The notes: generated by a model not told the origin, from the sequence alone. Shown: positions 11,731-26,600, counted from the first letter of the stretch. The stretch: 64,000 nt of DNA from Trifolium pratense (GCF_020283565.1 NC_060063.1:19472720-19536719), one strand, 5' to 3'. Translations and numbers: made by a program.

Positions 11731-14700
11731 TCAAAATCTCAAACGGCCCAATATCCTCGATGTTAACTTCCTTGACTTCAACGCACGTCCTACTCCAGTA
11801 GTCGATGTAACTCGTAGGAATACATGATCCCCCTCTTGGAATTCAATGTCCTTCCTCCTCTTATCATGATAACTCTTCTGTCGACTCTGAGACGCTTTCA
11901 TTTCCTCTCGGATTATCCGAATCTTCTCTGTTGTTTCTTGTACAATCTCTGGTCCAAGAATTGCACCTTCTCCAGTTTCATACCAACACAGAGGTGTCCT
12001 ACACCTTCTCCCATACAAAGCCTCAAACGGTGCCATTCCGATACTAGAATGGTAACTGTTGTTGTATGTAAACTCAACCAACGGCAAACAAGAATCCCAA
12101 TTCACGTTTTGCTCCAAAACACAAGCTCTCAACAAATCCTCTAAGGATTGTATCGTCCTCTCCGACTGACCATCTGTTTGAGGGTGATACGCTGAACTCA
12201 ACCTCAACTTCGTTCCTAAAGCTTCTTGCAAGCTTTCCCAAAATCTGGAAGTAAATCTCGGATCTCTATCAGAAATAATACTTGTTGGAATACCATGTAG
12301 CTTCACAATCTGCTCCACATAAATCTCGGCCAACTTAGGCACCAAAGTACCTTTCCTGATAGCAATGAAGTGAGCACACTTCGTCAGACGATCTACCACT
12401 ACCCAAATCACCTCGTTACCTTTCTTGGTCTTCGGTAAACCTCCCACAAAATCCATTGCAATGCTATCCCATTTCCATTCTGGTATAAACATTGGTTGCA
12501 ACAAACCAAACGGCTTCTGATGTTCAATCTTCGATTTCTGACAAGTTAAGCATGAATAAACAAATTCAGAAATTTGCCTCTTCATTCCCGGCCACCAAAA
12601 TAACTTCCTCAAATCCTGATACATCTTGGTTACTCCAGGATGAATACTCAAACCACTCCTGTGACCTTCTTCCATGATCATTCTTTTCAATTCGGGTACA
12701 TCCGGTACACAAACTCTTCCGTGAAATCTCATGACTCCACTTTCGTCAATCTTGATATTGGTCTCCTTGCCTTCATTGATGAGTACCATCTTCTCCATCA
12801 ATTTCTTATCCGATTTCTGACGTTCTATAATATTCTCGAGAAAAAGATTCGTCAATCTTAACATTCCAAGCTTCACACTTGAAGAAGTAACCTCACACAC
12901 AAGACTCAAGTCTCGGAATTCTTCAATCAATTCTAACTCTTTCACCATCAACGATGACATATGCAAAGTTTTCCTACTTAATGCATCGGCCACCACATTG
13001 GCTTTTCCGGGGTGATAACTCAATCCAAAGTCGTAGTCCTTTAAGAATTCGAGCCATCTTCGTTGCCTCATATTCAACTCCTTCTGGTCGAATAAGTATT
13101 TCAGACTCTTGTGATCACTAAACACTTCAAACCTCGATCCATACAAGTAGTGTCTCCACACTTTCAAAGCAAACACCACTGCGGCTAACTCCAAATCATG
13201 CGTTGGATAGTTCCTCTCGTGAACCTTCAGTTGCCTTGAAGCATATGCTACCACATTACCCCCTTGCATAAGCACTCCGCCAAGTCCTAACTTCGAAGCA
13301 TCGCAATACACGACGAACGACTCTTTGGCATCGGGTAAAATCAACACGGGTGCAGTAGTCAATCTTCTCTTGAGCTCTTGGAAGCTCTTCTCACAAATAC
13401 CATCCCAAACAAACGCTTGATCTTTCCTCGTCAACTTGGTTAACGGTAAAGCCAACTTCGAAAAACCTTCGATGAATCTTCTATAATAACCGGCTAAACC
13501 AAGGAAACTTCTAATCTCTGAAACAGATTCCGGCGTTCCCCACTGTGACACAGCGTCAACCTTCGCAGGATCTACCGCGATTCCTCCACTTGAAATTATA
13601 TGCCCTAGGAAACTCACCTCTTTCATCCAAAATTCACACTTCGACAACTTGGCATACAACTTCTTCTCCTTCAAGACTTGCAAAACAATCCTCAAGTGCT
13701 CTTCGTGCTCTTCCTCGGATTTCGAGTAAATCAAAATGTCGTCGATGAACACCACCACGAATCTATCCAAAAATGAATGGAAAATTCGGTTCATATACTC
13801 CATGAAAACTCCGGGTGCATTGGTCACACCAAACGGCATAACTGAATACTCGTAGTGCCCATACCTCGTCCTGAATGCAGTCTTAGGTATGTCTTCCGTC
13901 TTCACTCTAATCTGATGGTATCCAGATCTCAAATCGATCTTACTAAACACGCAAGCTCCAACTAGTTGATCCATCAAATCATCTATCCTCGGAAGTGGAT
14001 ATTTATTCTTGATCGTCACTTTGTTCAACTGACGATAGTCTATACATAATCTCATGCTTCCATCTTTCTTCTTCACAAGCAATACCGGCGCTCCCCATGG
14101 CGAAACACTCGGTCGAACAAACCTCTTCTCAAGCAGCTCTTCAAGTTGCTTCTTCAACTCATTCAACTCAGACGCTGACATTCGATACGGCGCCATCGAT
14201 ATCGGACTAGTTCCAGGTACTAGGTCGATAGAAAACTCTACCTCTCGCTTTGGAGGCACGTCAGATATATCATCCGGAAACACATCTGGGAATTCACAAA
14301 CGATCGGTAACTCTTCTATCTTAACTCCTCCTTCGAGTTTCAATGATGCAAACATCATGAACATCTCGGCATGTTCTTTCAACGCTTCCGATACTTCCTT
14401 CCCGCTCATCAAATGCAAGTTCTCCTCCGGCTTCGGAAAAACAACGGCCTTCTCACGACAGTTGATATGAATTCGGTTGAAGATTAACCAATTCATACCA
14501 AAAATTACATCCATACCACTAAGTGGAATACACACTAAATCCATACCAAAGTGCCTACCAAAAATGGTTACGGGGCAATTACGACATACTTGTCGGGTAA
14601 TCACTGAACCATTAGCAGGAGTTTCTATTTCCATCCTACCCGTCATATCCGTTAAAGGAATACTAAGACGCTTCGCACAATCCAAAGAAATAAAAGAATG

Positions 14701-15738
14701 TGTCGCTCCCGTATCTATAATCGCAATTAAAGGAGTGTTATAGATGAAACACGTACCTCTAATGAGATCGTCCTCATGGCTAGCATCCTCTCCACTCAAA
14801 GCAAACACCTTGCCCATCACCTTCTTGGGCTTCTTACAAGTCGGACTCTTGTGGCCTTCTTCACCACAATTGAAACACACCACTTTTACTCTGCAAGCTT
14901 CGGTCTTGTGGCCCAGCTTTCCACAATTCTTACACCTATCTCCCTTCTTCGGGCAATCATAAGACATATGACCCCGTTCTCCACAGTTGTAACAATTCCC
15001 ATTCACCGGCTTCTTACAACCACTTGTATTCCCTTTACCGCGGTTGTCATAAGGTTTTCCGCGCTCTTGCCCTTTCCCTTTTCGGTCGTTCACAGCTTTG
15101 TAGTAGTTCACCTTTGCCCTACCATCTTCATCACAGATCCTACTCTTGTTCACAAGGGTCGCAAAATCCCTTATTTGTGAAAATCCAATCATATGTTTAA
15201 TGTCTGGACGTAGACTACTTTCAAACTTCACGCACTTGTCGTTCTCCGCTTCCAAAGTGTTGTAATGCGGACTAAACGCACACAAAGTCTCAAACTTGAC
15301 GGCATAGTCAGCTACCGTCATATTTCCCTGTTTCAACTCCATGAATTCCACCACCTTCTTATTCTTCACATCAACAGGAAAATACTTAACCAAAAATTCT
15401 CTTTTAAACATTGCCCATGGTATAGCCATACCACCGGGTCCTAGCCTCAACTTGGCGTTCTTCCACCACACGTTCGCTTCCTCACGCAACACATATGTCC
15501 CAAGGGTTGTCTTCCCTTCCTCGGAACAATCCATTGCTTCAAAAATTATTTCAAGTTCCTCCAGCCACTTGTGAGCTCCATCCGGGTTGTAACCTCCGGT
15601 AAATGTTGGCGGTTTCTTCTTCATGAACCTTTCCAACCTCATCTCTACCTCTCTTCCAGGTTGATGATCTCTAACCACTATGTTGGTGAGTGCGGCCAAA
15701 GCTTCCGCAATCTGGGCATTCGTTCTCGCAGCAGCCAT
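11731..15738 (-). CDS. gag-pol: Gag-Pol polyprotein, unit C
   Basis: 1335 aa from the ATG at 15738 and identical in translation to unit B. It has Gag, three CCHC knuckles, a DTG protease, RT (FIDD), RNase H, and integrase with all three catalytic acidic residues. It ends at the same frameshift before the chromodomain segment. Sharing this lesion with every other unit shows the copies descend from one defective template rather than from separately selected active elements. Confidence 0.9.
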   Translation of the reverse strand: MAAARTNAQIAEALAALTNIVVRDHQPGREVEMRLERFMKKKPPTFTGGYNPDGAHKWLEELEIIFEAMDCSEEGKTTLGTYVLREEANVWWKNAKLRLGPGGMAIPWAMFKREFLVKYFPVDVKNKKVVEFMELKQGNMTVADYAVKFETLCAFSPHYNTLEAENDKCVKFESSLRPDIKHMIGFSQIRDFATLVNKSRICDEDGRAKVNYYKAVNDRKGKGQERGKPYDNRGKGNTSGCKKPVNGNCYNCGERGHMSYDCPKKGDRCKNCGKLGHKTEACRVKVVCFNCGEEGHKSPTCKKPKKVMGKVFALSGEDASHEDDLIRGTCFIYNTPLIAIIDTGATHSFISLDCAKRLSIPLTDMTGRMEIETPANGSVITRQVCRNCPVTIFGRHFGMDLVCIPLSGMDVIFGMNWLIFNRIHINCREKAVVFPKPEENLHLMSGKEVSEALKEHAEMFMMFASLKLEGGVKIEELPIVCEFPDVFPDDISDVPPKREVEFSIDLVPGTSPISMAPYRMSASELNELKKQLEELLEKRFVRPSVSPWGAPVLLVKKKDGSMRLCIDYRQLNKVTIKNKYPLPRIDDLMDQLVGACVFSKIDLRSGYHQIRVKTEDIPKTAFRTRYGHYEYSVMPFGVTNAPGVFMEYMNRIFHSFLDRFVVVFIDDILIYSKSEEEHEEHLRIVLQVLKEKKLYAKLSKCEFWMKEVSFLGHIISSGGIAVDPAKVDAVSQWGTPESVSEIRSFLGLAGYYRRFIEGFSKLALPLTKLTRKDQAFVWDGICEKSFQELKRRLTTAPVLILPDAKESFVVYCDASKLGLGGVLMQGGNVVAYASRQLKVHERNYPTHDLELAAVVFALKVWRHYLYGSRFEVFSDHKSLKYLFDQKELNMRQRRWLEFLKDYDFGLSYHPGKANVVADALSRKTLHMSSLMVKELELIEEFRDLSLVCEVTSSSVKLGMLRLTNLFLENIIERQKSDKKLMEKMVLINEGKETNIKIDESGVMRFHGRVCVPDVPELKRMIMEEGHRSGLSIHPGVTKMYQDLRKLFWWPGMKRQISEFVYSCLTCQKSKIEHQKPFGLLQPMFIPEWKWDSIAMDFVGGLPKTKKGNEVIWVVVDRLTKCAHFIAIRKGTLVPKLAEIYVEQIVKLHGIPTSIISDRDPRFTSRFWESLQEALGTKLRLSSAYHPQTDGQSERTIQSLEDLLRACVLEQNVNWDSCLPLVEFTYNNSYHSSIGMAPFEALYGRRCRTPLCWYETGEGAILGPEIVQETTEKIRIIREEMKASQSRQKSYHDKRRKDIEFQEGDHVFLRVTSTTGVGRALKSRKLTSRILGRLRF

Positions 15739-15861
15739 GATTCCTGAACGAATCACAACTAGACGTTAGAAAGTACTAACAGTGTTCCCTACACATGCTC
15801 ATACGGGGAAAAGAAAAGTCCTAATTGGTTCACACGAACCGACCTGCTCTGATACCACTAT

Positions 15862-16715
15862 TGTAACACCCTAACCCATACTACCCTTAAAAACGTAATT
15901 TTAAAAACTTTTCAACAAGTGTNNNNNNNNNNNNNNNNNNNNNNNNNNNNNNNNNNNNNNNNNNNNNNNNNNNNNNNNNNNNNNNNNNNNNNNNNNNNNN
16001 NNNNNNNNNNNNNNNNNNNNNNNNNNNNNNNNNNNNNNNNNNNNNNNNNNNNNNNNNNNNNNNNNNNNNNNNNNNNNNNNNNNNNNNNNNNNNNNNNNNN
16101 NNNNNNNNNNNNNNNNNNNNNNNNNNNNNNNNNNNNNNNNNNNNNNNNNNNNNNNNNNNNNNNNNNNNNNNNNNNNNNNNNNNNNNNNNNNNNNNNNNNN
16201 NNNNNNNNNNNNNNNNNNNNNNNNNNNNNNNNNNNNNNNNNNNNNNNNNNNNNNNNNNNNNNNNNNNNNNNNNNNNNNNNNNNNNNNNNNNNNNNNNNNN
16301 NNNNNNNNNNNNNNNNNNNNNNNNNNNNNNNNNNNNNNNNNNNNNNNNNNNNNNNNNNNNNNNNNNNNNNNNNNNNNNNNNNNNNNNNNNNNNNNNNNNN
16401 NNNNNNNNNNNNNNNNNNNNNNTGATCAAACCCTAGCCCTTGCTCTATTCTTGCTTCTAAGACAAAAGTCATGAAATGAGCTAAGTCTCATGACAAGGTT
16501 TCCTTAAATACCTCTCCCTAAAAGTCATGAACCAAGCCCAAGTGGCTTAGGCCCAAATGGCCTCTCACGCCCATTAAGCCCAAAACAAAGGTTCTCGCGT
16601 CTAATAACTTACGTTCGGCTAAATAATTATTCGCCGCTCACTAAAATAATAAAAGCCAATTAATAAATAAAATACATTTAATAAAATATACGAATACGAA
16701 AAATGGGTCGTTACA
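15862..16715 (-). repeat. Tekay LTR 3, mostly replaced by an assembly gap
   Basis: Only the first 61 bp (15862-15922) and last 293 bp (16423-16715) are present; the middle is N. Comparison with LTR 1 puts the flanks at 2670 and 4461, so about 1790 bp is missing where 500 N stand. PBS of unit C is at 15843-15857. Confidence 0.9.
15923..16422. other. Assembly gap, 500 N
   Basis: Exactly 500 undetermined bases. The round number suggests a placeholder of unknown true length. It lies inside a repeat shared by all units, where reads cannot be placed uniquely, so whole units could be missing. Confidence 0.98.
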
Positions 16716-17067
16716 ATCCTACCCCCCCTTAAAAGAATTTCGCCCTCGAAATTACCTAGAAACAGATCGGGATAAGAATCTCTCATCTTGCTTTCCAGCT
16801 CCCACGTTGCATTCTCACCAGCCGGTCCTCCCCACATGACTTTCACGGATGCAATCTCTTTGTTTCTCAACCTCTTCACTTCTCTCCCTTCGATTCTCAA
16901 AGGCACAGTCTCGATGGTCAAGTCATCCTTCACTTGAACATCGTCCGATTCAATCACGTGTGTCGGATCAGACACATACTTGCGCAACTGTGATACATCG
17001 AAAACATCGTGCAAATTCGCCAATGATGGCGGTAATGCAATCCTATACGCAACTTTCCCAACTCGCT
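16619..17067 (-). pseudogene. Chromodomain-like C-terminus of Pol, unit D, read into LTR
   Basis: Same segment as in the other units, but one extra G in the polypurine tract (seven instead of six) shifts the last codons. The frame therefore runs about 30 codons into the 3' LTR before stopping. It is still separated from integrase by the common frameshift near 17070-17090. Confidence 0.75.
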
Positions 17068-20000
17068 TCAAAATCTCAAACGGCCCAATATCCTCGATGT
17101 TAACTTCCTTGACTTCAACGCACGTCCTACTCCAGTAGTCGATGTAACTCGTAGGAATACATGATCCCCCTCTTGGAATTCAATGTCCTTCCTCCTCTTA
17201 TCATGATAACTCTTCTGTCGACTCTGAGACGCTTTCATTTCCTCTCGGATTATCCGAATCTTCTCTGTTGTTTCTTGTACAATCTCTGGTCCAAGAATTG
17301 CACCTTCTCCAGTTTCATACCAACACAGAGGTGTCCTACACCTTCTCCCATACAAAGCCTCAAACGGTGCCATTCCGATACTAGAATGGTAACTGTTGTT
17401 GTATGTAAACTCAACCAACGGCAAACAAGAATCCCAATTCACGTTTTGCTCCAAAACACAAGCTCTCAACAAATCCTCTAAGGATTGTATCGTCCTCTAA
17501 GACTGACCATCAGTTTGAGGGTGATACGCTGAACTCAACCTCAACTTCGTTCCTAAAGCTTCTTGCAAGCTTTCCCAAAATCTGGAAGTAAATCTCGGAT
17601 CTCTATCAGAAATAATACTTGTTGGAATACCATGTAGCTTCACAATCTGCTCCACATAAATCTCGGCCAACTTAGGCACCAAAGTACCTTTCCTGATAGC
17701 AATGAAGTGAGCACACTTCGTCAGACGATCTACCACTACCCAAATCACCTCGTTACCTTTCTTGGTCTTCGGTAAACCTCCCACAAAATCCATTGCAATG
17801 CTATCCCATTTCCATTCTGGTATAAACATTGGTTGCAACAAACCAAACGGCTTCTGATGTTCAATCTTCGATTTCTGACAAGTTAAGCATGAATAAACAA
17901 ATTCAGAAATTTGCCTCTTCATTCCCGGCCACCAAAATAACTTCCTCAAATCCTGATACATCTTGGTTACTCCAGGATGAATACTCAAACCACTCCTGTG
18001 ACCTTCTTCCATGATCATTCTTTTCAATTCGGGTACATCCGGTACACAAACTCTTCCGTGAAATCTCATGACTCCACTTTCGTCAATCTTGATATTGGTC
18101 TCCTTGCCTTCATTGATGAGTACCATCTTCTCCATCAATTTCTTATCCGATTTCTGACGTTCTATAATATTCTCGAGAAAAAGATTCGTCAATCTTAACA
18201 TTCCAAGCTTCACACTTGAAGAAGTAACCTCACACACAAGACTCAAGTCTCGGAATTCTTCAATCAATTCTAACTCTTTCACCATCAACGATGACATATG
18301 CAAAGTTTTCCTACTTAATGCATCGGCCACCACATTGGCTTTTCCGGGGTGATAACTCAATCCAAAGTCGTAGTCCTTTAAGAATTCGAGCCATCTTCGT
18401 TGCCTCATATTCAACTCCTTCTGGTCGAATAAGTATTTCAGACTCTTGTGATCACTAAACACTTCAAACCTCGATCCATACAAGTAGTGTCTCCACACTT
18501 TCAAAGCAAACACCACTGCGGCTAACTCCAAATCATGCGTTGGATAGTTCCTCTCGTGAACCTTTAGTTGCCTTGAAGCATATGCTACCACATTACCCCC
18601 TTGCATAAGCACTCCGCCAAGTCCTAACTTCGAAGCATCGCAATACACGACGAACGACTCTTTGGCATCGGGTAAAATCAACACGGGTGCAGTAGTCAAT
18701 CTTCTCTTGAGCTCTTGGAAGCTCTTCTCACAAATACCATCCCAAACAAACGCTTGATCTTTCCTCGTCAACTTGGTTAACGGTAAAGCCAACTTCGAAA
18801 AACCTTCGATGAATCTTCTATAATAACCGGCTAAACCAAGGAAACTTCTAATCTCTGAAACAGATTCCGGCGTTCCCCACTGTGACACAGCGTCAACCTT
18901 CGCAGGATCTACCGCGATTCCTCCACTTGAAATTATATGCCCTAGGAAACTCACCTCTTTCATCCAAAATTCACACTTCGACAACTTGGCATACAACTTC
19001 TTCTCCTTCAAGACTTGCAAAACAATCCTCAAGTGCTCTTCGTGCTCTTCCTCGGATTTCGAGTAAATCAAAATGTCGTCGATGAACACCACCACGAATC
19101 TATCCAAAAATGAATGGAAAATTCGGTTCATATACTCCATGAAAACTCCGGGTGCATTGGTCACACCAAACGGCATAACTGAATACTCGTAGTGCCCATA
19201 CCTCGTCCTGAATGCAGTCTTAGGTATGTCTTCCGTCTTCACTCTAATCTGATGGTATCCAGATCTCAAATCGATCTTACTAAACACGCAAGCTCCAACT
19301 AGTTGATCCATCAAATCATCTATCCTCGGAAGTGGATATTTATTCTTGATCGTCACTTTGTTCAACTGACGATAGTCTATACATAATCTCATGCTTCCAT
19401 CTTTCTTCTTCACAAGCAATACCGGCGCTCCCCATGGCGAAACACTCGGTCGAACAAACCTCTTCTCAAGCAGCTCTTCAAGTTGCTTCTTCAACTCATT
19501 CAACTCAGACGCTGACATTCGATACGGCGCCATCGATATCGGACTAGTTCCAGGTACTAGGTCGATAGAAAACTCTACCTCTCGCTTTGGAGGCACGTCA
19601 GATATATCATCCGGAAACACATCTGGGAATTCACAAACGATCGGTAACTCTTCTATCTTAACTCCTCCTTCGAGTTTCAATGATGCAAACATCATGAACA
19701 TCTCGGCATGTTCTTTCAACGCTTCCGATACTTCCTTCCCGCTCATCAAATGCAAGTTCTCCTCCGGCTTCGGAAAAACAACGGCCTTCTCACGACAGTT
19801 GATATGAATTCGGTTGAAGTTTAACCAATTCATACCAAAAATTACATCCATACCACTAAGTGGAATACACACTAAATCCATACCAAAGTGCCTACCAAAA
19901 ATGGTTACGGGGCAATTACGACATACTTGTCGGGTAATCACTGAACCATTAGCAGGAGTTTCTATTTCCATCCTACCCGTCATATCCGTTAAAGGAATAC

Positions 20001-21075
20001 TAAGACGCTTCGCACAATCCAAAGAAATAAAAGAATGTGTCGCTCCCGTATCTATAATCGCAATTAAAGGAGTGTTATAGATGAAACACGTACCTCTAAT
20101 GAGATCGTCCTCATGGCTAGCATCCTCTCCACTCAAAGCAAACACCTTGCCCATCACCTTCTTGGGCTTCTTACAAGTCGGACTCTTGTGGCCTTCTTCA
20201 CCACAATTGAAACACACCACTTTTACTCTGCAAGCTTCGGTCTTGTGGCCCAGCTTTCCACAATTCTTACACCTATCTCCCTTCTTCGGGCAATCATAAG
20301 ACATATGACCCCGTTCTCCACAGTTGTAACAATTCCCATTCACCGGCTTCTTACAACCACTTGTATTCCCTTTACCGCGGTTGTCATAAGGTTTTCCGCG
20401 CTCTTGCCCTTTCCCTTTTCGGTCGTTCACAGCTTTGTAGTAGTTCACCTTTGCCCTACCATCTTCATCACAGATCCTACTCTTGTTCACAAGGGTCGCA
20501 AAATCCCTTATTTGTGAAAATCCAATCATATGTTTAATGTCTGGACGTAGACTACTTTCAAACTTCACGCACTTGTCGTTCTCCGCTTCCAAAGTGTTGT
20601 AATGCGGACTAAACGCACACAAAGTCTCAAACTTGACGGCATAGTCAGCTACCGTCATATTTCCCTGTTTCAACTCCATGAATTCCACCACCTTCTTATT
20701 CTTCACATCAACAGGAAAATACTTAACCAAAAATTCTCTTTTAAACATTGCCCATGGTATAGCCATACCACCGGGTCCTAGCCTCAACTTGGCGTTCTTC
20801 CACCACACGTTCGCTTCCTCACGCAACACATATGTCCCAAGGGTTGTCTTCCCTTCCTCGGAACAATCCATTGCTTCAAAAATTATTTCAAGTTCCTCCA
20901 GCCACTTGTGAGCTCCATCCGGGTTGTAACCTCCGGTAAATGTTGGCGGTTTCTTCTTCATGAACCTTTCCAACCTCATCTCTACCTCTCTTCCAGGTTG
21001 ATGATCTCTAACCACTATGTTGGTGAGTGCGGCCAAAGCTTCCGCAATCTGGGCATTCGTTCTCGCAGCAGCCAT
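17068..21075 (-). pseudogene. gag-pol: Gag-Pol polyprotein, unit D, stop at the integrase catalytic Glu
   Basis: Starts at the ATG at 21075. It is intact through Gag, knuckles, protease, RT, RNase H and the first two integrase acidic residues. At 17497-17499 the codon for the catalytic glutamate of the [10 protein letters not shown] motif is replaced by TAG, together with a few neighbouring base changes. The last 134 codons of the frame follow as an open remnant (17068-17472). Another private change is Ile to Asn in the post-protease MNWL segment (near 19820). The protein would be truncated before finishing the integrase core. Confidence 0.88.
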
Positions 21076-21198
21076 GATTCCTGAACGAATCACAACTAGA
21101 CGTTAGAAAGTACTAACAGTGTTCCCTACACATGCTCATACGGGGAAAAGAAAAGTCCTAATTGGTTCACACGAACCGACCTGCTCTGATACCACTAT

Positions 21199-23342
21199 TG
21201 TAACACCCTAACCCATACTACCCTTAAAAACGTAATTTTAAAAACTTTTCAACAAGTGTAAAGGCAGAGTGCCACGCGGTAATTAAAACACAAGCATACA
21301 CACACAGAGCGTCATGAAGTTTAACATGAAAAGCAACAGCGGATTCAATCACACCAAGCATGCATATATATACATATATATATACATAAGCCATATTCAT
21401 CCCTAAGGATGTCACTTATACAAGAACTAGCATATCAAAAAGGTAACACCGATATACGATGAAATCCAAGCGTAACCCCCGACTCGATGTTACATTACCA
21501 GAGCATTTACTATTTACAAACTCTAGCCAAAAGCTAGCACTATAAGGAGAAATCTATGCTAAGTCTCCTCACCAAAAGGTACTTCAACACCAAGCTAAAA
21601 CAGCAGTCTAAACGTCGGCACAGTCCTCAGCCTGAATATCTGAACCCCCAAAGGTCCAGCAAATAACACAAAGCAGAGAGTTAGAAAACATAATCGCATA
21701 TCATACGAGTATAAGAAAGGCCTTACACTTTCGAACTATCATACATATTCTAACTCACGCCAAAACGTTGCACTAAACAGTTATCAATTAATAAAGTTTA
21801 ACACAATTCAACCAGATAATGTCACATACCATTTATCAAATACATGCGCATTTACCCTAAGGTATCTAATGCCAATCAATTCACTGTCATGCCATCCCTA
21901 GACATAACTAAATGCATGTGGTACCAAGGTGTCTCACCAACGGTGGACCAAGAACAGTTTTATATCTTGCTGGATATGTCGGAACTTACCGAACCATCTT
22001 ATCTCCCTTGGATAAGCCAACACAGTTTTATATCCTGTTGGATAGCAACTCCGGACTCATGGATTCATCTAATCCGATCCTCGGCTTCATTATGGACACA
22101 TAATCCATTTTCGTTATTGGAACCCAAGTTTCCAATGTTCACATACAATCATGAATGCATGTATGCATACACATATCAACCATATGATATTCTCTAGCTC
22201 GAAGCTACTCTTTTATGAATGCGGGAACACAAATCCTAACACATTCACTTAACATTGCAAATTAATGCCAAAACATCACATTGCTCACTTTAAGCTACAA
22301 CTTATTGCATACACGTTTATCAATCATATAACGATTAACAATAAGCATTAACAGTATCAACATGTATCAACAATCATGTAAGGATACCCTTAAACCATGT
22401 TACAAGTGCCTAATTACACTTACAAACATCAACAAAAATTGCTGTCACAGAGGCCTTCGCTAAGCGAAGCCTCAGCGAGACATGGCGAACCTCACCAGGA
22501 AGTCACCTGCTCATGGCGAGCATTGGCGAGCTTCAGCGAACATGTTCGCTACAGCGAACTCCTGGTCGCTTAGCGAACTATACCAGAAAAATATCTGTTC
22601 TTGAGTTTCAATAAGGAGGTTTAACATTGAATCAACTCAAAAATTCATTCAAACATGTTATAAATTCTTATAAACAGCTATTTCAAGCATATATGGTATC
22701 AAGGAACATTAATCATCCCTTCCAAACATCCAAATACCTCAAACAATCAAAATCATGCCAATTTCTTGGGTTTTAAGCAACTTTCATAAACTTTTTCAAC
22801 ATGATCCAAACACATACATATTTTTCATGAAATCAAGCTAGTGATTAACACATACAAAGTGATGATGAAGAACATCACACTCACATACAAAAGCTTAATC
22901 AAAAGTCTAAAAGAAATTGAGTGGGAGAGTTCGGGAATGGAGACATAGACAATCTCCCCTCTCCTTGCCACTCAAGAATCATGAATTCTAATCTCTTACC
23001 TTAAGTTTGGTGATGATTTCTAGCCTTCTCTTGCTCAAGCTTTCTCTCTTGATCAAACCCTAGCCCTTGCTCTATTCTTGCTTCTAAGACAAAAGTCATG
23101 AAATGAGCTAAGTCTCATGACAAGGTTTCCTTAAATACCTCTCCCTAAAAGTCATGAACCAAGCCCAAGTGGCTTAGGCCCAAATGGCCTCTCACGCCCA
23201 TTAAGCCCAAAACAAAGGTTCTCGCGTCTAATAACTTACGTTCGGCTAAATAATTATTCGCCGCTCACTAAAATAATAAAAGCCAATTAATAAATAAAAT
23301 ACATTTAATAAAATATACGAATACGAAAAATGGGTCGTTACA
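21199..23342 (-). repeat. Tekay LTR 4 of the array, shared by units D and E
   Basis: A 2144-bp LTR with intact TG...CA ends. PBS is at 21180-21194 and the polypurine tract of unit E starts at 23343. Confidence 0.93.
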
Positions 23343-23693
23343 ATCCTACCCCCCTTAAAAGAATTTCGCCCTCGAAATTACCTAGAAACAGATCGGGATA
23401 AGAATCTCTCATCTTGCTTTCCAGCTCCCACGTTGCATTCTCACCAGCCGGTCCTCCCCACATGACTTTCACGGATGCAATCTCTTTGTTTCTCAACCTC
23501 TTCACTTCTCTCCCTTCGATTCTCAAAGGCACAGTCTCGATGGTCAAGTCATCCTTCACTTGAACATCGTCCGATTCAATCACGTGTGTCGGATCAGACA
23601 CATACTTGCGCAACTGTGATACATCGAAAACATCGTGCAAATTCGCCAATGATGGCGGTAATGCAATCCTATACGCAACTTTCCCAACTCGCT
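23338..23693 (-). pseudogene. Chromodomain-like C-terminus of Pol, unit E, out of frame
   Basis: Same residues and same frameshift context as units B and C. No ATG opens this frame. Confidence 0.8.
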
Positions 23694-26600
23694 TCAAAAT
23701 CTCAAACGGCCCAATATCCTCGATGTTAACTTCCTTGACTTCAACGCACGTCCTACTCCAGTAGTCGATGTAACTCGTAGGAATACATGATCCCCCTCTT
23801 GGAATTCAATGTCCTTCCTCCTCTTATCATGATAACTCTTCTGTCGACTCTGAGACGCTTTCATTTCCTCTCGGATTATCCGAATCTTCTCTGTTGTTTC
23901 TTGTACAATCTCTGGTCCAAGAATTGCACCTTCTCCAGTTTCATACCAACACAGAGGTGTCCTACACCTTCTCCCATACAAAGCCTCAAACGGTGCCATT
24001 CCGATACTAGAATGGTAACTGTTGTTGTATGTAAACTCAACCAACGGCAAACAAGAATCCCAATTCACGTTTTGCTCCAAAACACAAGCTCTCAACAAAT
24101 CCTCTAAGGATTGTATCGTCCTCTCCGACTGACCATCTGTTTGAGGGTGATACGCTGAACTCAACCTCAACTTCGTTCCTAAAGCTTCTTGCAAGCTTTC
24201 CCAAAATCTGGAAGTAAATCTCGGATCTCTATCAGAAATAATACTTGTTGGAATACCATGTAGCTTCACAATCTGCTCCACATAAATCTCGGCCAACTTA
24301 GGCACCAAAGTACCTTTCCTGATAGCAATGAAGTGAGCACACTTCGTCAGACGATCTACCACTACCCAAATCACCTCGTTACCTTTCTTGGTCTTCGGTA
24401 AACCTCCCACAAAATCCATTGCAATGCTATCCCATTTCCATTCTGGTATAAACATTGGTTGCAACAAACCAAACGGCTTCTGATGTTCAATCTTCGATTT
24501 CTGACAAGTTAAGCATGAATAAACAAATTCAGAAATTTGCCTCTTCATTCCCGGCCACCAAAATAACTTCCTCAAATCCTGATACATCTTGGTTACTCCA
24601 GGATGAATACTCAAACCACTCCTGTGACCTTCTTCCATGATCATTCTTTTCAATTCGGGTACATCCGGTACACAAACTCTTCCGTGAAATCACATGACTC
24701 CACTTTCGTCAATCTTGATATTGGTCTCCTTGCCTTCATTGATGAGTACCATCTTCTCCATCAATTTCTTATCCGATTTCTGACGTTCTATAATATTCTC
24801 GAGAAAAAGATTCGTCAATCTTAACATTCCAAGCTTCACACTTGAAGAAGTAACCTCACACACAAGACTCAAGTCTCGGAATTCTTCAATCAATTCTAAC
24901 TCTTTCACCATCAACGATGACATATGCAAAGTTTTCCTACTTAATGCATCGGCCACCACATTGGCTTTTCCGGGGTGATAACTCAATCCAAAGTCGTAGT
25001 CCTTTAAGAATTCGAGCCATCTTCGTTGCCTCATATTCAACTCCTTCTGGTCGAATAAGTATTTCAGACTCTTGTGATCACTAAACACTTCAAACCTCGA
25101 TCCATACAAGTAGTGTCTCCACACTTTCAAAGCAAACACCACTGCGGCTAACTCCAAATCATGCGTTGGATAGTTCCTCTCGTGAACCTTCAGTTGCCTT
25201 GAAGCATATGCTACCACATTACCCCCTTGCATAAGCACTCCGCCAAGTCCTAACTTCGAAGCATCGCAATACACGACGAACGACTCTTTGGCATCGGGTA
25301 AAATCAACACGGGTGCAGTAGTCAATCTTCTCTTGAGCTCTTGGAAGCTCTTCTCACAAATACCATCCCAAACAAACGCTTGATCTTTCCTCGTCAACTT
25401 GGTTAACGGTAAAGCCAACTTCAAAAAACCTTCGATGAATCTTCTATAATAACCGGCTAAACCAAGGAAACTTCTAATCTCTGAAACAGATTCCGGCGTT
25501 CCCCACTGTGACACAGCGTCAACCTTCGCAGGATCTACCGCGATTCCTCCACTTGAAATTATATGCCCTAGGAAACTCACCTCTTTCATCCAAAATTCAC
25601 ACTTCGACAACTTGGCATACAACTTCTTCTCCTTCAAGACTTGCAAAACAATCCTCAAGTGCTCTTCGTGCTCTTCCTCGGATTTCGAGTAAATCAAAAT
25701 GTCGTCGATGAACACCACCACGAATCTATCCAAAAATGAATGGAAAATTCGGTTCATATACTCCATGAAAACTCCGGGTGCATTGGTCACACCAAACGGC
25801 ATAACTGAATACTCGTAGTGCCCATACCTCGTCCTGAATGCAGTCTTAGGTATGTCTTCCGTCTTCACTCTAATCTGATGGTATCCAGATCTCAAATCGA
25901 TCTTACTAAACACGCAAGCTCCAACTAGTTGATCCATCAAATCATCTATCCTCGGAAGTGGATATTTATTCTTGATCGTCACTTTGTTCAACTGACGATA
26001 GTCTATACATAATCTCATGCTTCCATCTTTCTTCTTCACAAGCAATACCGGCGCTCCCCATGGCGAAACACTCGGTCGAACAAACCTCTTCTCAAGCAGC
26101 TCTTCAAGTTGCTTCTTCAACTCATTCAACTCAGACGCTGACATTCGATACGGCGCCATCGATATCGGACTAGTTCCAGGTACTAGGTCGATAGAAAACT
26201 CTACCTCTCGCTTTGGAGGCACGTCAGATATATCATCCGGAAACACATCTGGGAATTCACAAACGATCGGTAACTCTTCTATCTTAACTCCTCCTTCGAG
26301 TTTCAATGATGCAAACATCATGAACATCTCGGCATGTTCTTTCAACGCTTCCGATACTTCCTTCCCGCTCATCAAATGCAAGTTCTCCTCCGGCTTCGGA
26401 AAAACAACGGCCTTCTCACGACAGTTGATATGAATTCGGTTGAAGATTAACCAATTCATACCAAAAATTACATCCATACCACTAAGTGGAATACACACTA
26501 AATCCATACCAAAGTGCCTACCAAAAATGGTTACGGGGCAATTACGACATACTTGTCGGGTAATCACTGAACCATTAGCAGGAGTTTCTATTTCCATCCT

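Noticed and set aside
15887..16472. ORFs across the N gap
   Set aside because: They consist of undetermined residues.
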